This document shows positions 1 to 9,959 of a stretch of 30,879 nt of DNA, piece by piece. A program made the translations under genes and the position numbers. This stretch comes from Actinidia chinensis (taxonomy: Eukaryota > Streptophyta > Magnoliopsida > Ericales > Actinidiaceae). The notes under the pieces are model-generated. The model ran no database searches. It was not told where the DNA came from and saw only the letters and a program-made list of their open reading frames with translations. Every line of letters begins with the position of its first letter. Position 1 is the first letter of the stretch. The stretch spans positions 1 through 30,879 of the forward strand of contig VIGQ01001204.1 in NCBI GenBank assembly GCA_009663005.1. Direction: 5' to 3'.

Positions 1-1010
1 GGATTAAAAATAAATTTGACTAACCTTTGGTGCATCCTAATTTGATGAACAATTTTGTTCTCCCTCATTGATTTAAAGTTGGAGAAAGGATTGGAGCATG
101 GAGTTTTTCCCCCCTTTCCATTTAAATTTAAATTTTATGAATATTTGATGGTGGGTTGGAGATTCCTTAAAGTTCGAGTTTTAGTGGGTTGATTCACTTA
201 CTTTTCTCACTCACCTTAGGCTTATCTATGGTTTAGTCCCGTTAATTACCTATAACTATTATATGTTACAAACTATTTGGCCCGGTAAGTTGTGGTAATA
301 ATCTTCCTCTCACACCCCTTTAGGCTCCTTAAGGCTTAACCTATGTTGCCTGTATTGTGGGACGGGAAAACATGTGCAAATTGATAATAAATAAAGCAAA
401 TACTTGGAAAGAAGATTTGGTGTTCCTAAATGTCAAAATGTGAAATACTTTTTTATATGCGCATTTCGTTTAACCAATTTAAAATCATGACTTTGACGGT
501 TTTGGGAATAAATAGAACAGCGGCGGTAGTCCGGAGATTTAAAGTGTAATTTAATCCAAGCGGCGGTAGTCCAGGAGATTAAAGTGTAATTAATCCAAAG
601 CGGCGGTAGTTCAGGAGATTAAAGTGTAATTAATCCTATACTTTTTTATTTTACGAGTGGTTAAGGACTATAATCTTTTGTCTTTCCTATTGATCAAGAC
701 TTCAACATAGCTATCAAACAAAGTATGGCATCCTCCTAGCCAGGGTAAAGGGAGGAAAGGAGGGAGATACTTTGCACCACCAATCCTTGATTGACACATC
801 GACTACCAATCCTGAATGCCATTGTTTATTCTATTTTATGAAGACTTCTGTTAGAAGATACTTGAATTCTTAATCAACTTATCATCTACACATTCTTCTA
901 AAAACATACATCATTTTTTTCACATCACTGGTTTTTGTTTCTAAATGGGTATCGATTATAAATTTATTTCTTTTTATGTAATAAAATCGTATAAAGTTTT
1001 CTTTCTTTTT
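1..1010 (+). repeat. Diverged paralogue of the B intron (12462-14095)
   Basis: The first 460 bases align discontinuously with 12462-13490: a shared start around a TTGATTTGATGA-like core, shared C-rich then TTTCTCACTC-containing stretches, and a shared GTGGGACGG motif (about 359-366 and 13364-13371). Positions 895-1010 again align with about 14025-14095. By position this corresponds to intron 1 downstream of a TIR exon lying left of the window. No gene is visible in it. It lacks the roughly 500-base segment seen in B at 12730-13260 and the Helitron-like insert at 13501-13989. Confidence 0.6.
520..636 (+). repeat. Three-copy 40-bp tandem repeat
   Basis: Three head-to-tail copies start at 520, 560 and 600, each beginning GCGGCGGTAGT and ending AAAGTGTAATTAATCC or a near variant. 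The period is exactly 40 bases and copies differ by a few bases. The GC-rich head stands out against the AT-rich surroundings. The array is absent from the corresponding part of B and has no equivalent in front of block C. Confidence 0.9.
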
Positions 1011-2339
1011 ATTAATGAAAATCGTATTTGCCTTGAAGGTATGTCACGTACCAGATTCCAAAACCTAGAGGAGTGAAAAAAAGTCCAAAAATAATTCTAA
1101 CTTTGAAAATTCTTAAAATTTTGGCATATCTCCCCTATAAATTAGACAATCTCGCACACTGCACACTCTAGAAATAGGGAAATTTGGGGAGGGGGGTGGG
1201 GGGAGGGAAAAAGATTGTGGTAAACACAAGCTATATAAACACCTACTAGATAACTCTATAATAAAACATACAAAATATCATCAACTCTCAAACTCTCTGA
1301 AACGACAAACAACAAAACATGCCTCAACTCACTATCTAACAGTGGCCACAGTTGTGGCACTGACACACTCCAATTCGCAAATCTAATAGACCACATTTTA
1401 CACACACTCCAATTCACGAGTTCTAACAGTATTATCACTCACTGCTATTCACAACTGATAAAAAGAACCAACTTCTGGTCACTGTACACCCTCCGCAAAA
1501 CAAGTACCACTCGACCAATCTATACGTCTCCGTGTCATATCCGCCTCCACTCCTTACGTATAATCCGTTCTCACCAGTAAACCTCCTCCACTTCCCCTTT
1601 CTTACAGGTTTGCTACCGTTCTCGAGGTTTACGTCCTCCACTTCCCCTCTTCGGCATATACCACCTCAATCACACGTTTTCCTGACTCTAAGTTGACAAA
1701 CCTCACACCACTCCCTTTCTAAGATCCCACTTAAGCCCCCCCACCCAACCCCTACCCACCCACACATACGCTAGGATGCATTCTCTTCGCCTAAGTCAAC
1801 ACACCAACACTCGAAAACAAGTTACACATCACCAACCAATCACACAAATATACCAACAGTTATGTCTTCACATTAACTAAAAAAGGTTAACACTCAACAA
1901 CCATCAAACATTATACCAACTAGTTTATGCTTCACATTCAACTAAAAGTTATACGAAGCATATATAGAAATCCTGAAAGCACAATAACTCACAACTATGA
2001 TATTAAGCCCACTCAGCCAACATTCAACACATATAATGTATTTTTCTACAATTAATAATTTATGCACTCAACTAATCAACAATACGCATTTAGTTATATT
2101 CTTTTGCTGTTTTAAATTATAAATCAAATTAAAAATCCTACCACAAAGCGAGTGCGAGAACCATGTCGCCCGCGATCTGGAATCCTACGGTACCCGGTCC
2201 AAGGCATTAGCACCGGTGTGGGCTGATCTCGCGGTGACAGATTTCGTCTGTGAGACGCAAAATTTATGGCAAAAGGAAAAAATAAAAATGGGGGAAATGG
2301 GGGAAAAGGAAAAGGGAAATGGTGGTCGTGGTGGTGGTG

Positions 2340-2510
2340 AAGTTATGTGAGAGAGAGAGAGTGAGAGCGAAACCTGAGAGAGAGAGAGAGAAGGGGAAGG
2401 TGGTATGGTGGTGGCGCGGTGTCACCTGCGCCGATCTCCGCATTGGGGGGTGATGGGGGGGGGGGGGTGGTGTCCGGCGATGAGGGAGAAGAGAGAGCGA
2501 GAGAGATCGT
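2340..2510. repeat. Polypurine (GA)n / G-rich low-complexity tract
   Basis: Runs of GAGAGAGA (2348-2390), GGTGGT-type triplets and a long G run (about 2457-2467) make a strongly purine-biased plus strand. The open frames across it on the minus strand are Ser/Leu/Pro/His-rich products of simple sequence rather than proteins. The block C copy (21054-21255) has a longer (GA)n, as expected for microsatellite drift. Confidence 0.85.
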
Positions 2511-2536
2511 TGAAATTGCAGCCAAGAAATAGGCCT

Positions 2537-2795
2537 CGGTTGCCCCCCCGGGCATAGTTCAGTTTGGAAAAAATACCTTGTGATTGCTTCCAATGTGGCC
2601 GGTTTTAGAACATGCAGCCGCCGTGGAGAGGGTCACTCATGAAATATTGGGTGGGTCCTTGTGGGCACTATGCCACTGGGCCTCCCAGTTGTTGGGCCCG
2701 CTGAACTCTCTGATTTTACCTCCAGGTCATTCCACTAAGGCCCTAGGGCATGGAACCCCGACTAGGTGTCCGAAAAATATACCTTGTGCTTCCAG
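2537..2795 (+). mobile_element. tRNA-derived SINE-like insertion
   Basis: A 259-base insert interrupts block A. It is flanked by a perfect 9-base direct repeat AATAGGCCT (2528-2536 and 2796-2804), extendable to 11-12 bases with one indel. Block C (AATAGGCCT at 21275-21283) and the nested copy near 24825 both have an uninterrupted site, so this is an insertion with a target-site duplication. Near the left end ATAGTTCAGTTTGG resembles a tRNA box A (RNA polymerase III). About 50 bases later GGTTTTAGAACATGC resembles a degenerate box B. These fit a tRNA-related SINE head. The 3' end lacks a clean poly-A or poly-T tail, and ACCTTGTGCTTCC-like sequence occurs near both ends, so the family is uncertain. 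It encodes no protein. Confidence 0.6.
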
Positions 2796-3049
2796 AATAG
2801 GCCTCCAGCTGATTGGGGCCTGGCTAGCCCTAATTACGCTAAGGCCTCTTAATTTTTTAGAATCCATCCCGTTTATCCTCACTATTTAATTAATATCTAT
2901 TAGGTCCCACAACCATTCCGAAAAGAATAAAGCATATTCAGAATGATCCTCTAGCTGTTCCCCCAACTTCCCCAACTCATGATTGGGTTAAAAAATAAAT
3001 AATACTGTGCAGCGATTAACATATATTTTTGTATTTTTTATTTTTTTCC

Positions 3050-3640
3050 AAGAATAAAATTTTATTATTTTTACATACTTTTTTAATGTCGATAAAACGA
3101 CACTCTCCTTTCAAAATAAATATAATAAATTGAGTGAAGAAGTGTTTTAGGGTACATGGATCCACTTCCTCTTGTACCATCCTTGACCCAAATCCCTTGG
3201 GAAGACACATTAAGGATTCTTTGCATGGCATAGTGCCATCTTCCAAGGCATGTTTCAACTAGGACTAATCATTGGTCAAACATCCAAACCCCTTCTCACT
3301 ATGTTTCATACTGAGGTAGATTCTTGGGTGGCATGCGTGTTTTTAGTGTCAGATTTTTTTTCAACTTAAATCTTAAATAATTAAATTTGTGGTCAAAAGT
3401 AATTATGGATGCTAGTACCATATTAAGAATATTTATTTTTGTACTATAACTTTTATAGGTTATAACATGTCATGAATTAATTTAGAAATGTAATCAAGTG
3501 GGAGTAGCAAATATATAAATTTATTAAAATATTGTCACACAAATCACTTTTTAAACCATACAAATTTTATAATATAAAGTTAAGCATGCATATTTGAATC
3601 CCCTTCAAGGAATGGGTCATAAAGATAAGGTGATAGTTTT
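3050..3640 (+). other. Intron-like segment shared by A, B and C; no gene seen
   Basis: This stretch matches 14215-14890 in B and about 21530-22100 in C through short anchors such as GTCGATAAAA, GACACTCTCC, TTGGGAAGACAC and CCAAGGCATG. B is clearly more diverged and is split at its right end by the LTR insertion. No open frame here is convincing. Confidence 0.6.
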
Positions 3641-3889
3641 TTTTTCTTCTTTTTAGATAGGGGAAAGATATTAATAGTTTGACAAGAAAGGTAGCTCATC
3701 CCACCTTGGCTTGAAGATGCTTCAAAAGCCAAGGATACAAAGACATTCTTGCTGCTTAGACTTGCGTATATTTTTCACTGCAGGAATAATAAACATTTAA
3801 GGGGTTTAATTCACCTCTTTAGAATCAAACCATATTGTGTACTCACGACGTCGACTTAGAATTTCTAGAAGATAAAGTTTCATTAGGTA

Positions 3890-4338
3890 TTTTCAATCCC
3901 TCCCCATTCCGACGGGATAAATTAACCACTTCTCTTCCCATTCTCTACGGGTATCGAATTTCCCACCGGGGCTCCCACCCCCCGTCTCCATTCTTTTTTA
4001 CTACTTTTTTTTTTTCTTCGCAACTACAAACTATTTACTTTCAAATATAAAAAAATAGTAAAAACTAACATAACATAAACAATAAATAACTTCCACTTAG
4101 TAAAAAAACCTATTGTTTAGGTCTTATATATTGTCAAATTTATTATTAATAAATTCTGTCAAAATATATATTAATTAATTAAATATAATAAATAAAATAT
4201 ATATTACTCTAGCCCGGGCCGGAGTCAGTAAGGTATCAGGAGAGAGGCAGTAAAATTATCCCCAATTTTTTTTACATATTGTTTTTCCATCCCCGTGAAG
4301 TAATCGAATCTTCACCCCAATCGAAGTGGGATGAGTTT
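3890..4338. mobile_element. MITE-like element (copy in A)
   Basis: The left end reads CAATCCCTCCCCATTCCGAC and the reverse complement of the right end reads CATCCCACTTCGATTGGGGT, an imperfect terminal inverted repeat rich in CCCC. Both ends are GC-rich with a very AT-rich middle, the usual look of a non-autonomous plant DNA transposon. Block C has the same element (22362-22792), but B runs straight from the left flank to the right flank near 17578-17600, so an empty site exists. I could not fix the target-site duplication, so the superfamily is open. Confidence 0.55.
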
Positions 4339-4840
4339 TATTTCATCTTTTCTAATTCACTCTCAAATTGAGTTGCTTTAGTTATCTTTTTGCAATTTTT
4401 TTTTTCGATGTTTTTTTAAAATTTTTCTTTTTTTTGTGTTTTGCCTTTATCAAAAATCTGTTTATATAATTATAAAGAAAGGTCGTGTATGGATGGCGCC
4501 ACAACAGTCATCCATCATGTGACATACAAGATTTGAAAAAACAAATTTGGAATTAAACATTTTCTTTCTTCAATTCTATAATTACTGCGTTTGAGCTAAA
4601 TTAGAACTTTGCATCATTTATTAAGCAGCCACATGAGAGATGGATTTGTGCTCTTTTTACTGCTACCATTCTGAAGTTCTCAGCTCCTTCAAAACTTCGT
4701 TTTCATCACTCCACTGCTTTTGTGACAATTGGTCAAAATTTGTTAAATAGCTGCAAAAGTTAAAATCCCCCCCTGCACCGAAATTTGATGTTTTTTTGAG
4801 ACAGACCTTTTAATTTTGTTTTCTATTTTGTATTTGATAA
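4339..4840 (+). other. 3' part of an intron-like region; no gene seen
   Basis: This AT-rich stretch leads into the exon-2 remnant and matches about 22793-23290 in C. B shares only its two ends (about 17600-17640 and 17690-17795, including AATATCTGCACC), so about 200 bases here are missing from B. TTTTGTTTTCTATTTTG upstream of the exon corresponds to TTTGTTTTCTATTTGAG in B. Confidence 0.5.
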
Positions 4841-5360
4841 TTTGTTCATGAACATTGTTTGTTTGTAGCTAGTTACCAGCATCTGAACGTTCGCTCCACC
4901 ACCTGAAAACTATCAATCATGAGTCACTTTTGAGTACGTGCCCTCCTGTTTCCTACAGAGAAGGTCGTTCTTAGCCTGCACTACAAACCTTGAAACAAGT
5001 TGGAAGGGAGCTAAGGAAAGATATTTTTTATTTTTTGCTTTTACTTATTTGTATGACTTTTACTTATGATTACTTGTATACATAGGCTTGACACTATTGT
5101 TTTTTTTTTTTAATAGGGTCTTAGATCACTAAAAAGTTAAATACATAACTCACCTAAACTAGCCAAAACTCCAAATTTCTTATAAAACCCATATCCAGAG
5201 AAACTGATTCTCAAAGATTTTCCAAGTTTGATTGTAAAACTACAAAGATCTTTTCACTGAATCTTAAAGATTGTAAAATATGATAAAACTTTCCAAGAAA
5301 CATTAGCATGGTTTGCATCTCCTTTGAGACGAATATTTTCTGGTTGAACATAACCTAATA
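4841..5360 (+). pseudogene. TNL remnant A: exon-2 start fused to LRR linker, then LRR exon (NB-ARC lost)
   Basis: This is a broken piece of a TIR-NBS-LRR receptor, an intracellular immune sensor. Positions about 4841-4905 match the start of the NB-ARC exon in B (17796-17880), ending in a Ser-Pro-Pro version of the usual VPHHL segment. The next bases (about 4915-5013) do not encode the P-loop. They resemble the TNL linker just before the LRRs (ESL.TCPTVFY, REKLVIL, then KxWKG), so the ATPase domain is missing. After a short intron-like gap with an acceptor AG at 5115-5116, 5117-5300 reads LAKTPNF, then EKLILKDFPSLI and NLKDCK across frameshifts, which is the first TNL leucine-rich repeats. Block C has the same fused structure. 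Several frameshifts and stops make it non-functional as written. Confidence 0.75.
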
Positions 5361-5829
5361 TATCGAGTAATACTTTTTAAAAGACTGATAACTTTAGAGG
5401 ATGTCATTTTTCTAATTTTTTTAAGAATTCAGTTGTTATGGTCATCCGAATGAAATAAAGACTAACAAAAGATTTTAATTATGATCAAATCAAATTCTGG
5501 AGTTTAAATTGTCACATCAATATTATAAGATTTAATCTGTAGTCATCGAAGTCAAACCCTAAAATTATTTTTGTAATTTTTCAATAATTTATTGCAACAC
5601 GATACTGAAGGCATTGAGTACCTATACTCAAAGCTTCTACTAATAAAATGACACAATTTCTTTCTAATTAATATACATCCCCTGGCAGTGGTCACCTTTG
5701 GTCGGTTTTTTCAGCGGTTTTTTTCACGCGTCCTTACATAATCTAGATTTGACTAGAAACCTGAGTCGCATGAAAGAAAAGAAAAGAAAAATACAAAAGA
5801 GAAAACGGGAGAAACCTTCAGAAATTCAA
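5361..5829 (+). other. Degenerate downstream sequence; no gene seen
   Basis: This is collinear with 23830-24260 and again, in part, with 25190-25460 in block C. It may be decayed LRR or 3' gene sequence, but I cannot read a protein motif in it. Confidence 0.45.
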
Positions 5830-6075
5830 GTCTAGTATGGTTCATAATCAATGAACCTTAATTAAAGAAAGATACATGACAAAATTGTTTAACTTATCTA
5901 CACCTGTGTTGGGGGAGCACGTCTTAGTGGGTTTTTATTAACTTATCTACACATGGAAAAAATTGATTACTTTTTAAGTCTAGATGGTTCATGGTCCAAT
6001 ACGTACACCTTAATTAAAATATACCCATGACTAAAATTGTTTAACTTTTCTGCAAGTTTTTACGTCAGTGAATTT
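5830..6075 (+). repeat. Imperfect minisatellite, two copies in A
   Basis: Two copies (about 5830-5900 and 5975-6060) share AAGTCTAG, ATGGTTCAT, CACCTTAATTAA, CCATGACTAAAATTGTTTAAC-like and CTACA elements. Block C has about five copies in the matching region (24258-25880). Confidence 0.65.
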
Positions 6076-7760
6076 TTATTCGGGGATCTCATTTATGAAG
6101 ATCGGGACTCATGTAAATATTTCAAACAAGGTGGAAAATATAAGGTAAATATCAACTACATGGAATTTGAAAATGTAAAAGAAATTCCACACAATTTGCC
6201 CCTTCTTCGTCTTTCCTTTATATTCAAAACTCCTTCGATTTAAAAAGCATTGCATCACTATCATTTTCCTTCTCCCTCTCCATCCTTTTTCCTCTCGTTT
6301 CTATCGACAGGAGAAAAGAAACATCCTACCACCATATCCCTGGGGTTTTTCAATCATTCTGCTTTCTCTGTGCACTACTATTTCACTAGTGTTACTACCC
6401 CTTTTTTCGATCCGTAGAAGATTTAGGTAACCAAAAGAGTCGGCTACAGAGGATTTAGATGTACCGTTTGAAGGGGTGTGCAATTGAGGGAGATTAGGGT
6501 ATGCTTAGAGGGAGATTATGGCACTCATCCATGTGAAATCTGTGTGCGGTGCAAGTGACATATATGCTCATATTTTATTAACATCATATTGACATGCCCG
6601 CCCCCTCCATGGCTCGCACATTGGAGCTGGACATATGTGAGACCCTCGTGATGAGTAGGGGGATGGGCTACATATAGCATGATGGCAATGGAGAGGAATT
6701 AAGACTATAGTATAGAGGAGAAGAGAGAAAAGAGACACATGAGGTGATGTAGCAACGACAGGGCGATCTTAGTAAGTTTTTGACATGTTGCTATGAAAAG
6801 GAGGGAGCAAACTGCCTATATGCCTTTCCCTCCAATTCAAATATTTCCATCACGGGGTGATTCTATTCCTGGCCCCTTCTTTTTACTCAGTACCTCTGTT
6901 ATCTATTTTTTTAAATATTTGGGGGGGGGTGACTCATGCAGTAGTCGGCTTTGTTCCAGTGGAAGTTGTTCTTCGTGCAAGTCCTTTGTTCTTGAGGAGC
7001 AGTCATTCTGTACGGGGGGCAAGTCATGGTTTATGTGTGGCCAGTTGCTTGCACCCGGCACAAATACCTTACACAAGAAAATTCACATACAAAAGAAAAC
7101 TGCACACCTTTATTGACCAAATCCCCCGTGGTGGCATGTTGATGATTTGAACCTTTCGTGACTTTCCAGCACCAAAACAAATTCACAAGGTATAAGAAAG
7201 AGAAATTACCCAAATTGTGCAAAGAACAAGACTTACGAGACGAAGCAGAAATAGTGTGAATGGCACGATGTTGGGAAATGGAGGCGACGACCAACGTCGA
7301 GTTGGTCGCGACAATGCCTCAGAGTATGATTTGTTGCAATTTCAGTTTTTAATTAGAGTATTTTTCGATGTGGGATAGGGGCAAGGGAGGAAGAAGACGG
7401 GCATGAGGATGCTTTAAATCCATCATTTTGCATGGGGAAAAACGTCCACATCTGTCCACTTCCAGCTTATATTTTCTAGTTTATTCCATATCACCTAATA
7501 TTTCAATAGTTGACCCCACAAAGATACTATCTTTGGAAAAATTTTATATCCAGTGGTAAGATTATAACGTAATATCAATTTATCGTCCATAGTCCTACCT
7601 ATAATAATATCACTTGAGGTGGTGATTCAAGCATTTTAAAGTTATTATTTTTAACCGTTATATTTCCCCAACTTTGCACATTTATATACATGATTTATTC
7701 TACTTAAAACCGTTATTTTACAAGTGTGTTAACTATTTTGTAGGTAAATGAGCATAAAAT
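6076..7760. other. Non-coding region shared with C; no gene seen
   Basis: This is collinear with about 25900-27530 in block C. It contains short purine-rich stretches (6700-6740) and several open frames of about 60-107 codons. The frames are not preserved between the two copies, because indels break them at different places, so I do not call a gene. The composition resembles decayed transposon or intergenic DNA. Confidence 0.5.
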
Positions 7761-8560
7761 ATGTCAAAAGAGTAAGGAATTGAGCCGGGAGTGATAGTAG
7801 TTGGTTGCACTAAGTTAGGACATTTTTCCAAGTCTATAGTGAACCTTTAGGTTCTACCGACAGAAGGAGAGCAGAAGCAATTACAACAATGATGAACCAG
7901 TCGCTGACCCAATCCTCAATAGTTAGAATAGAGCAGAAGCATCAAATGGATTGTCCAAACCGGTTGAACCTTTAATTCTACCGGTTGAATGCAAGCATAA
8001 GCTTCAAAACATAAATTCTCAACCGATTGAAAACTAATCCTCAACCTGTTGAACTGGGAGTAAGAGAAACATGGAACCTTTTTGCCAGTTTGAATTTTCT
8101 CTCAACGTCGTTTAGATTGAAGAAAGGCAAGGATGAAATAAAGCTCGACCGTTTGGAATTCAACCAGTTGATAAGGTTGCGAACCCTCAAAGTCAACATA
8201 TAAGGTTGTCTTTCAATGTGTTTGGGTCCTTTCACCCTGCATCTTCCAAGTATGGAGGACTCCCATATATGAAGGCTTAAAACCAAGTTAAGAATTTGTT
8301 GATAGAATTCTTAGTCTTGAAGAATTAAATCTCTCTTTCTAACTACTTAACTTTTTTCAATTCTGAATTCAAAAATATATTTCTAGTCATAGCTTGAAGA
8401 GAGTGGGAAGGAAGAAGAAGATCACTTGTTTTTAGAGTTAAAAAACTTGTAATTCTTGTTCTACTTTGCTACAATTCAAATGGTTGTAAATTTACTTAAA
8501 TTTTAATTGGATTTTGATTTTCTATTGACTATCATTCTCTTCCCTTCTTGTTGTTAATTA
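7761..8560 (+). other. Repeat-derived region with AACCGGTTGAA-type motif cluster
   Basis: Between about 7955 and 8185 the motif AACCGGTTGAA and near variants (ACCGGTTGAAT, CAACCGATTGAAA, CAACCTGTTGAAC, CAACCAGTTGAT) recur. A TATA-like ATATAAGGTTGTC lies at about 8198, followed by an AT-rich stretch with purine-rich GAAGGAAGAAGAAG (8408-8420). The block C copy (about 27700-28290) keeps most motifs. Such motif arrays followed by a TATA-like box are common in U3 parts of plant LTR retrotransposons, but I cannot define LTR ends, a primer-binding site or coding domains. Confidence 0.35.
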
Positions 8561-8807
8561 CTTTAGTTTTTAATGCTAGTAATGCATGTGTGTTTGAGTT
8601 TTTCTCACCCATGGCTTGTCCAAGAACTATGTTTTCTTCCAAATCTTAAAATGAATTGACTTCTTCTCTCCTCTTTAATGGTATTCACTGCTTATTTTAT
8701 AGGTCGGTACGTTTCTTACAATAAAATTAGAATTGTACTACCATTTTTATTATTTGTCAACAGTACATTTGGGTACAATGTAATTGCTTGGATCCCCTGT
8801 ACTCTAA

Positions 8808-9339
8808 GAGGACTTTTGGTAATATTATCCTTTTCGTTTTTTGTGTTTGTTTATGTATTAGTTTTGTTTTATTTTAAAACAGAACTAAAAAGATATTGTG
8901 GTATTCACCTTTGTTTAAACTATTTAAATACAAAAATATATGTATTTACTTTTTTTTTTAAATTATTTTAAAAAGTATTGTCGTGGTGGTGGAGACTATA
9001 TCATAGAGGAGGGTGGTGGGTGTGGTGGTGATGGTGGGGGAGACAGAGATTGTAAATGAGGTGGTGTTGGAAGCATCGGTGGCGGTGGAGGAGGAGGTGG
9101 TGGCGGTGGTGGTAGTGCGGTGGTGGGGGAGGTGGTGGATGAGGGTTGGATAGAGGGATGTGGATGAAAAAATTTTGTATTCAAACAAAACACCTTTTTT
9201 TGTTTCACATTTTAAGAGAAAAAGGAGTGTAATAATTTTTTGTCTGTTTACAATTATAAATACAACACACAAACAGTTTTTATTTTCGGTTAAATATAAA
9301 AACAAAAAATAAACATTACAATATCACTTAGGTGTTTTG
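8808..9339. mobile_element. MITE-like element with GGT-rich centre (A copy)
   Basis: The left end GAGGACTTTTGGTAATATT and the right end are weakly inverted: the reverse complement of the right end contains TAAGTGATATTGTAATG, and in block C TAAGTAATATTTG against GGTAATATTTTC. T-rich sequence at the left faces A-rich sequence at the right. In the middle, 8980-9165 is a (GGT/GGA)n-rich low-complexity tract. The block C counterpart is 28547-29078. No empty site is available in the window, because B does not include this region, so insertion is not proven. Confidence 0.35.
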
Positions 9340-9599
9340 AACATTGTACAAAGCCATATGAACGATCCCATAAACACATATTTGATAAAAAGCGATATTT
9401 CATTGCAAAATCCTTTAAACCAATCTTAATTGTGTCTTGAATTTGATCAGGACATCAAGAGAAAAGAGTGACATCTAAATTAAAGAAAGACTATATACCT
9501 TGGACCATACCATTTTTACATTTATAGTTACATTTCATCTACAAAGTTTCGCAAACTATCAAAACCATCCTTTTTATAATTTCTTGACTTATTACAAAC

Positions 9600-9795
9600 A
9601 AAAACTAGGCTCCATTTGGGTAATGCTTAAAAAATCAATTTTTTTTTTTAGCTGTGATCAAAAGCAAGATTTTTTATATTTTTTTTTCCTTTTGTGCCTT
9701 AATTTAGCTAAACTTAAGTTAAAAAACAAAAACAAAAACAACAAAAAGCAAAAATCATGTTGATGGGTTTTTTGCTTATTTTAAGGCAAAAAATT
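9600..9795. repeat. AT-rich, self-complementary repeat fragment
   Basis: T-rich sequence with AGCTGTGATCAAAAGCA faces A-rich sequence with AAAAGCAAAAATC and TTGCTTATTTTAAGGCAAAA. This gives a MITE-like, potentially foldable stretch. The same arrangement occurs at about 29340-29510. There is no coding potential. Confidence 0.35.
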
Positions 9796-9959
9796 TAAAA
9801 AAAAAAATCGAAAAATTTGGTGGTTATCGGAGCTTTAATCTTGCATTTCTACTCCCTGTGGATATAATCATATACTTCCAAATTTATACGGCATTGATAT
9901 GTTCCTACTATTGGGAGGTTACTCTTCTACTAATTAAAACAAAATAATTTTTAATTACC

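Larger units (their letters stand above)
1045..2990. other. Block present in A and C, missing from B; GC-rich leader-like core
   Basis: Sequence left of about 1045 and right of about 3050 matches neighbouring positions in B (about 14095 and 14215), but this roughly 1.9 kb does not, so it was inserted in the A/C ancestor or deleted from B. The C equivalent is about 19770-21480. No credible gene is visible. On the minus strand a CT-rich tract (2510-2340) is followed by a GC- and CpG-rich core (about 2250-2155) and then a GT-type possible splice donor near 2143. That order resembles the 5' leader of a plant gene and might be captured promoter or first-exon sequence. That reading is inference. 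Confidence 0.5.

Noticed and set aside
2264..2593. 109-codon minus-strand frame
   Set aside because: It translates simple GA/GGT sequence and runs into the SINE-like insert, so it cannot be a conserved gene.
2584..2889. 101-codon plus-strand frame
   Set aside because: It starts inside the SINE-like insertion and crosses its right boundary into flanking DNA; block C lacks it.
6793..7150. Two overlapping frames of 97-107 codons
   Set aside because: They are disrupted differently in block C (about 26580-26880) and show no motif; treated as chance frames.
8958..9305. Pro/Thr/Ser-rich minus-strand frames
   Set aside because: They are translations of the GGT/GGA low-complexity tract.
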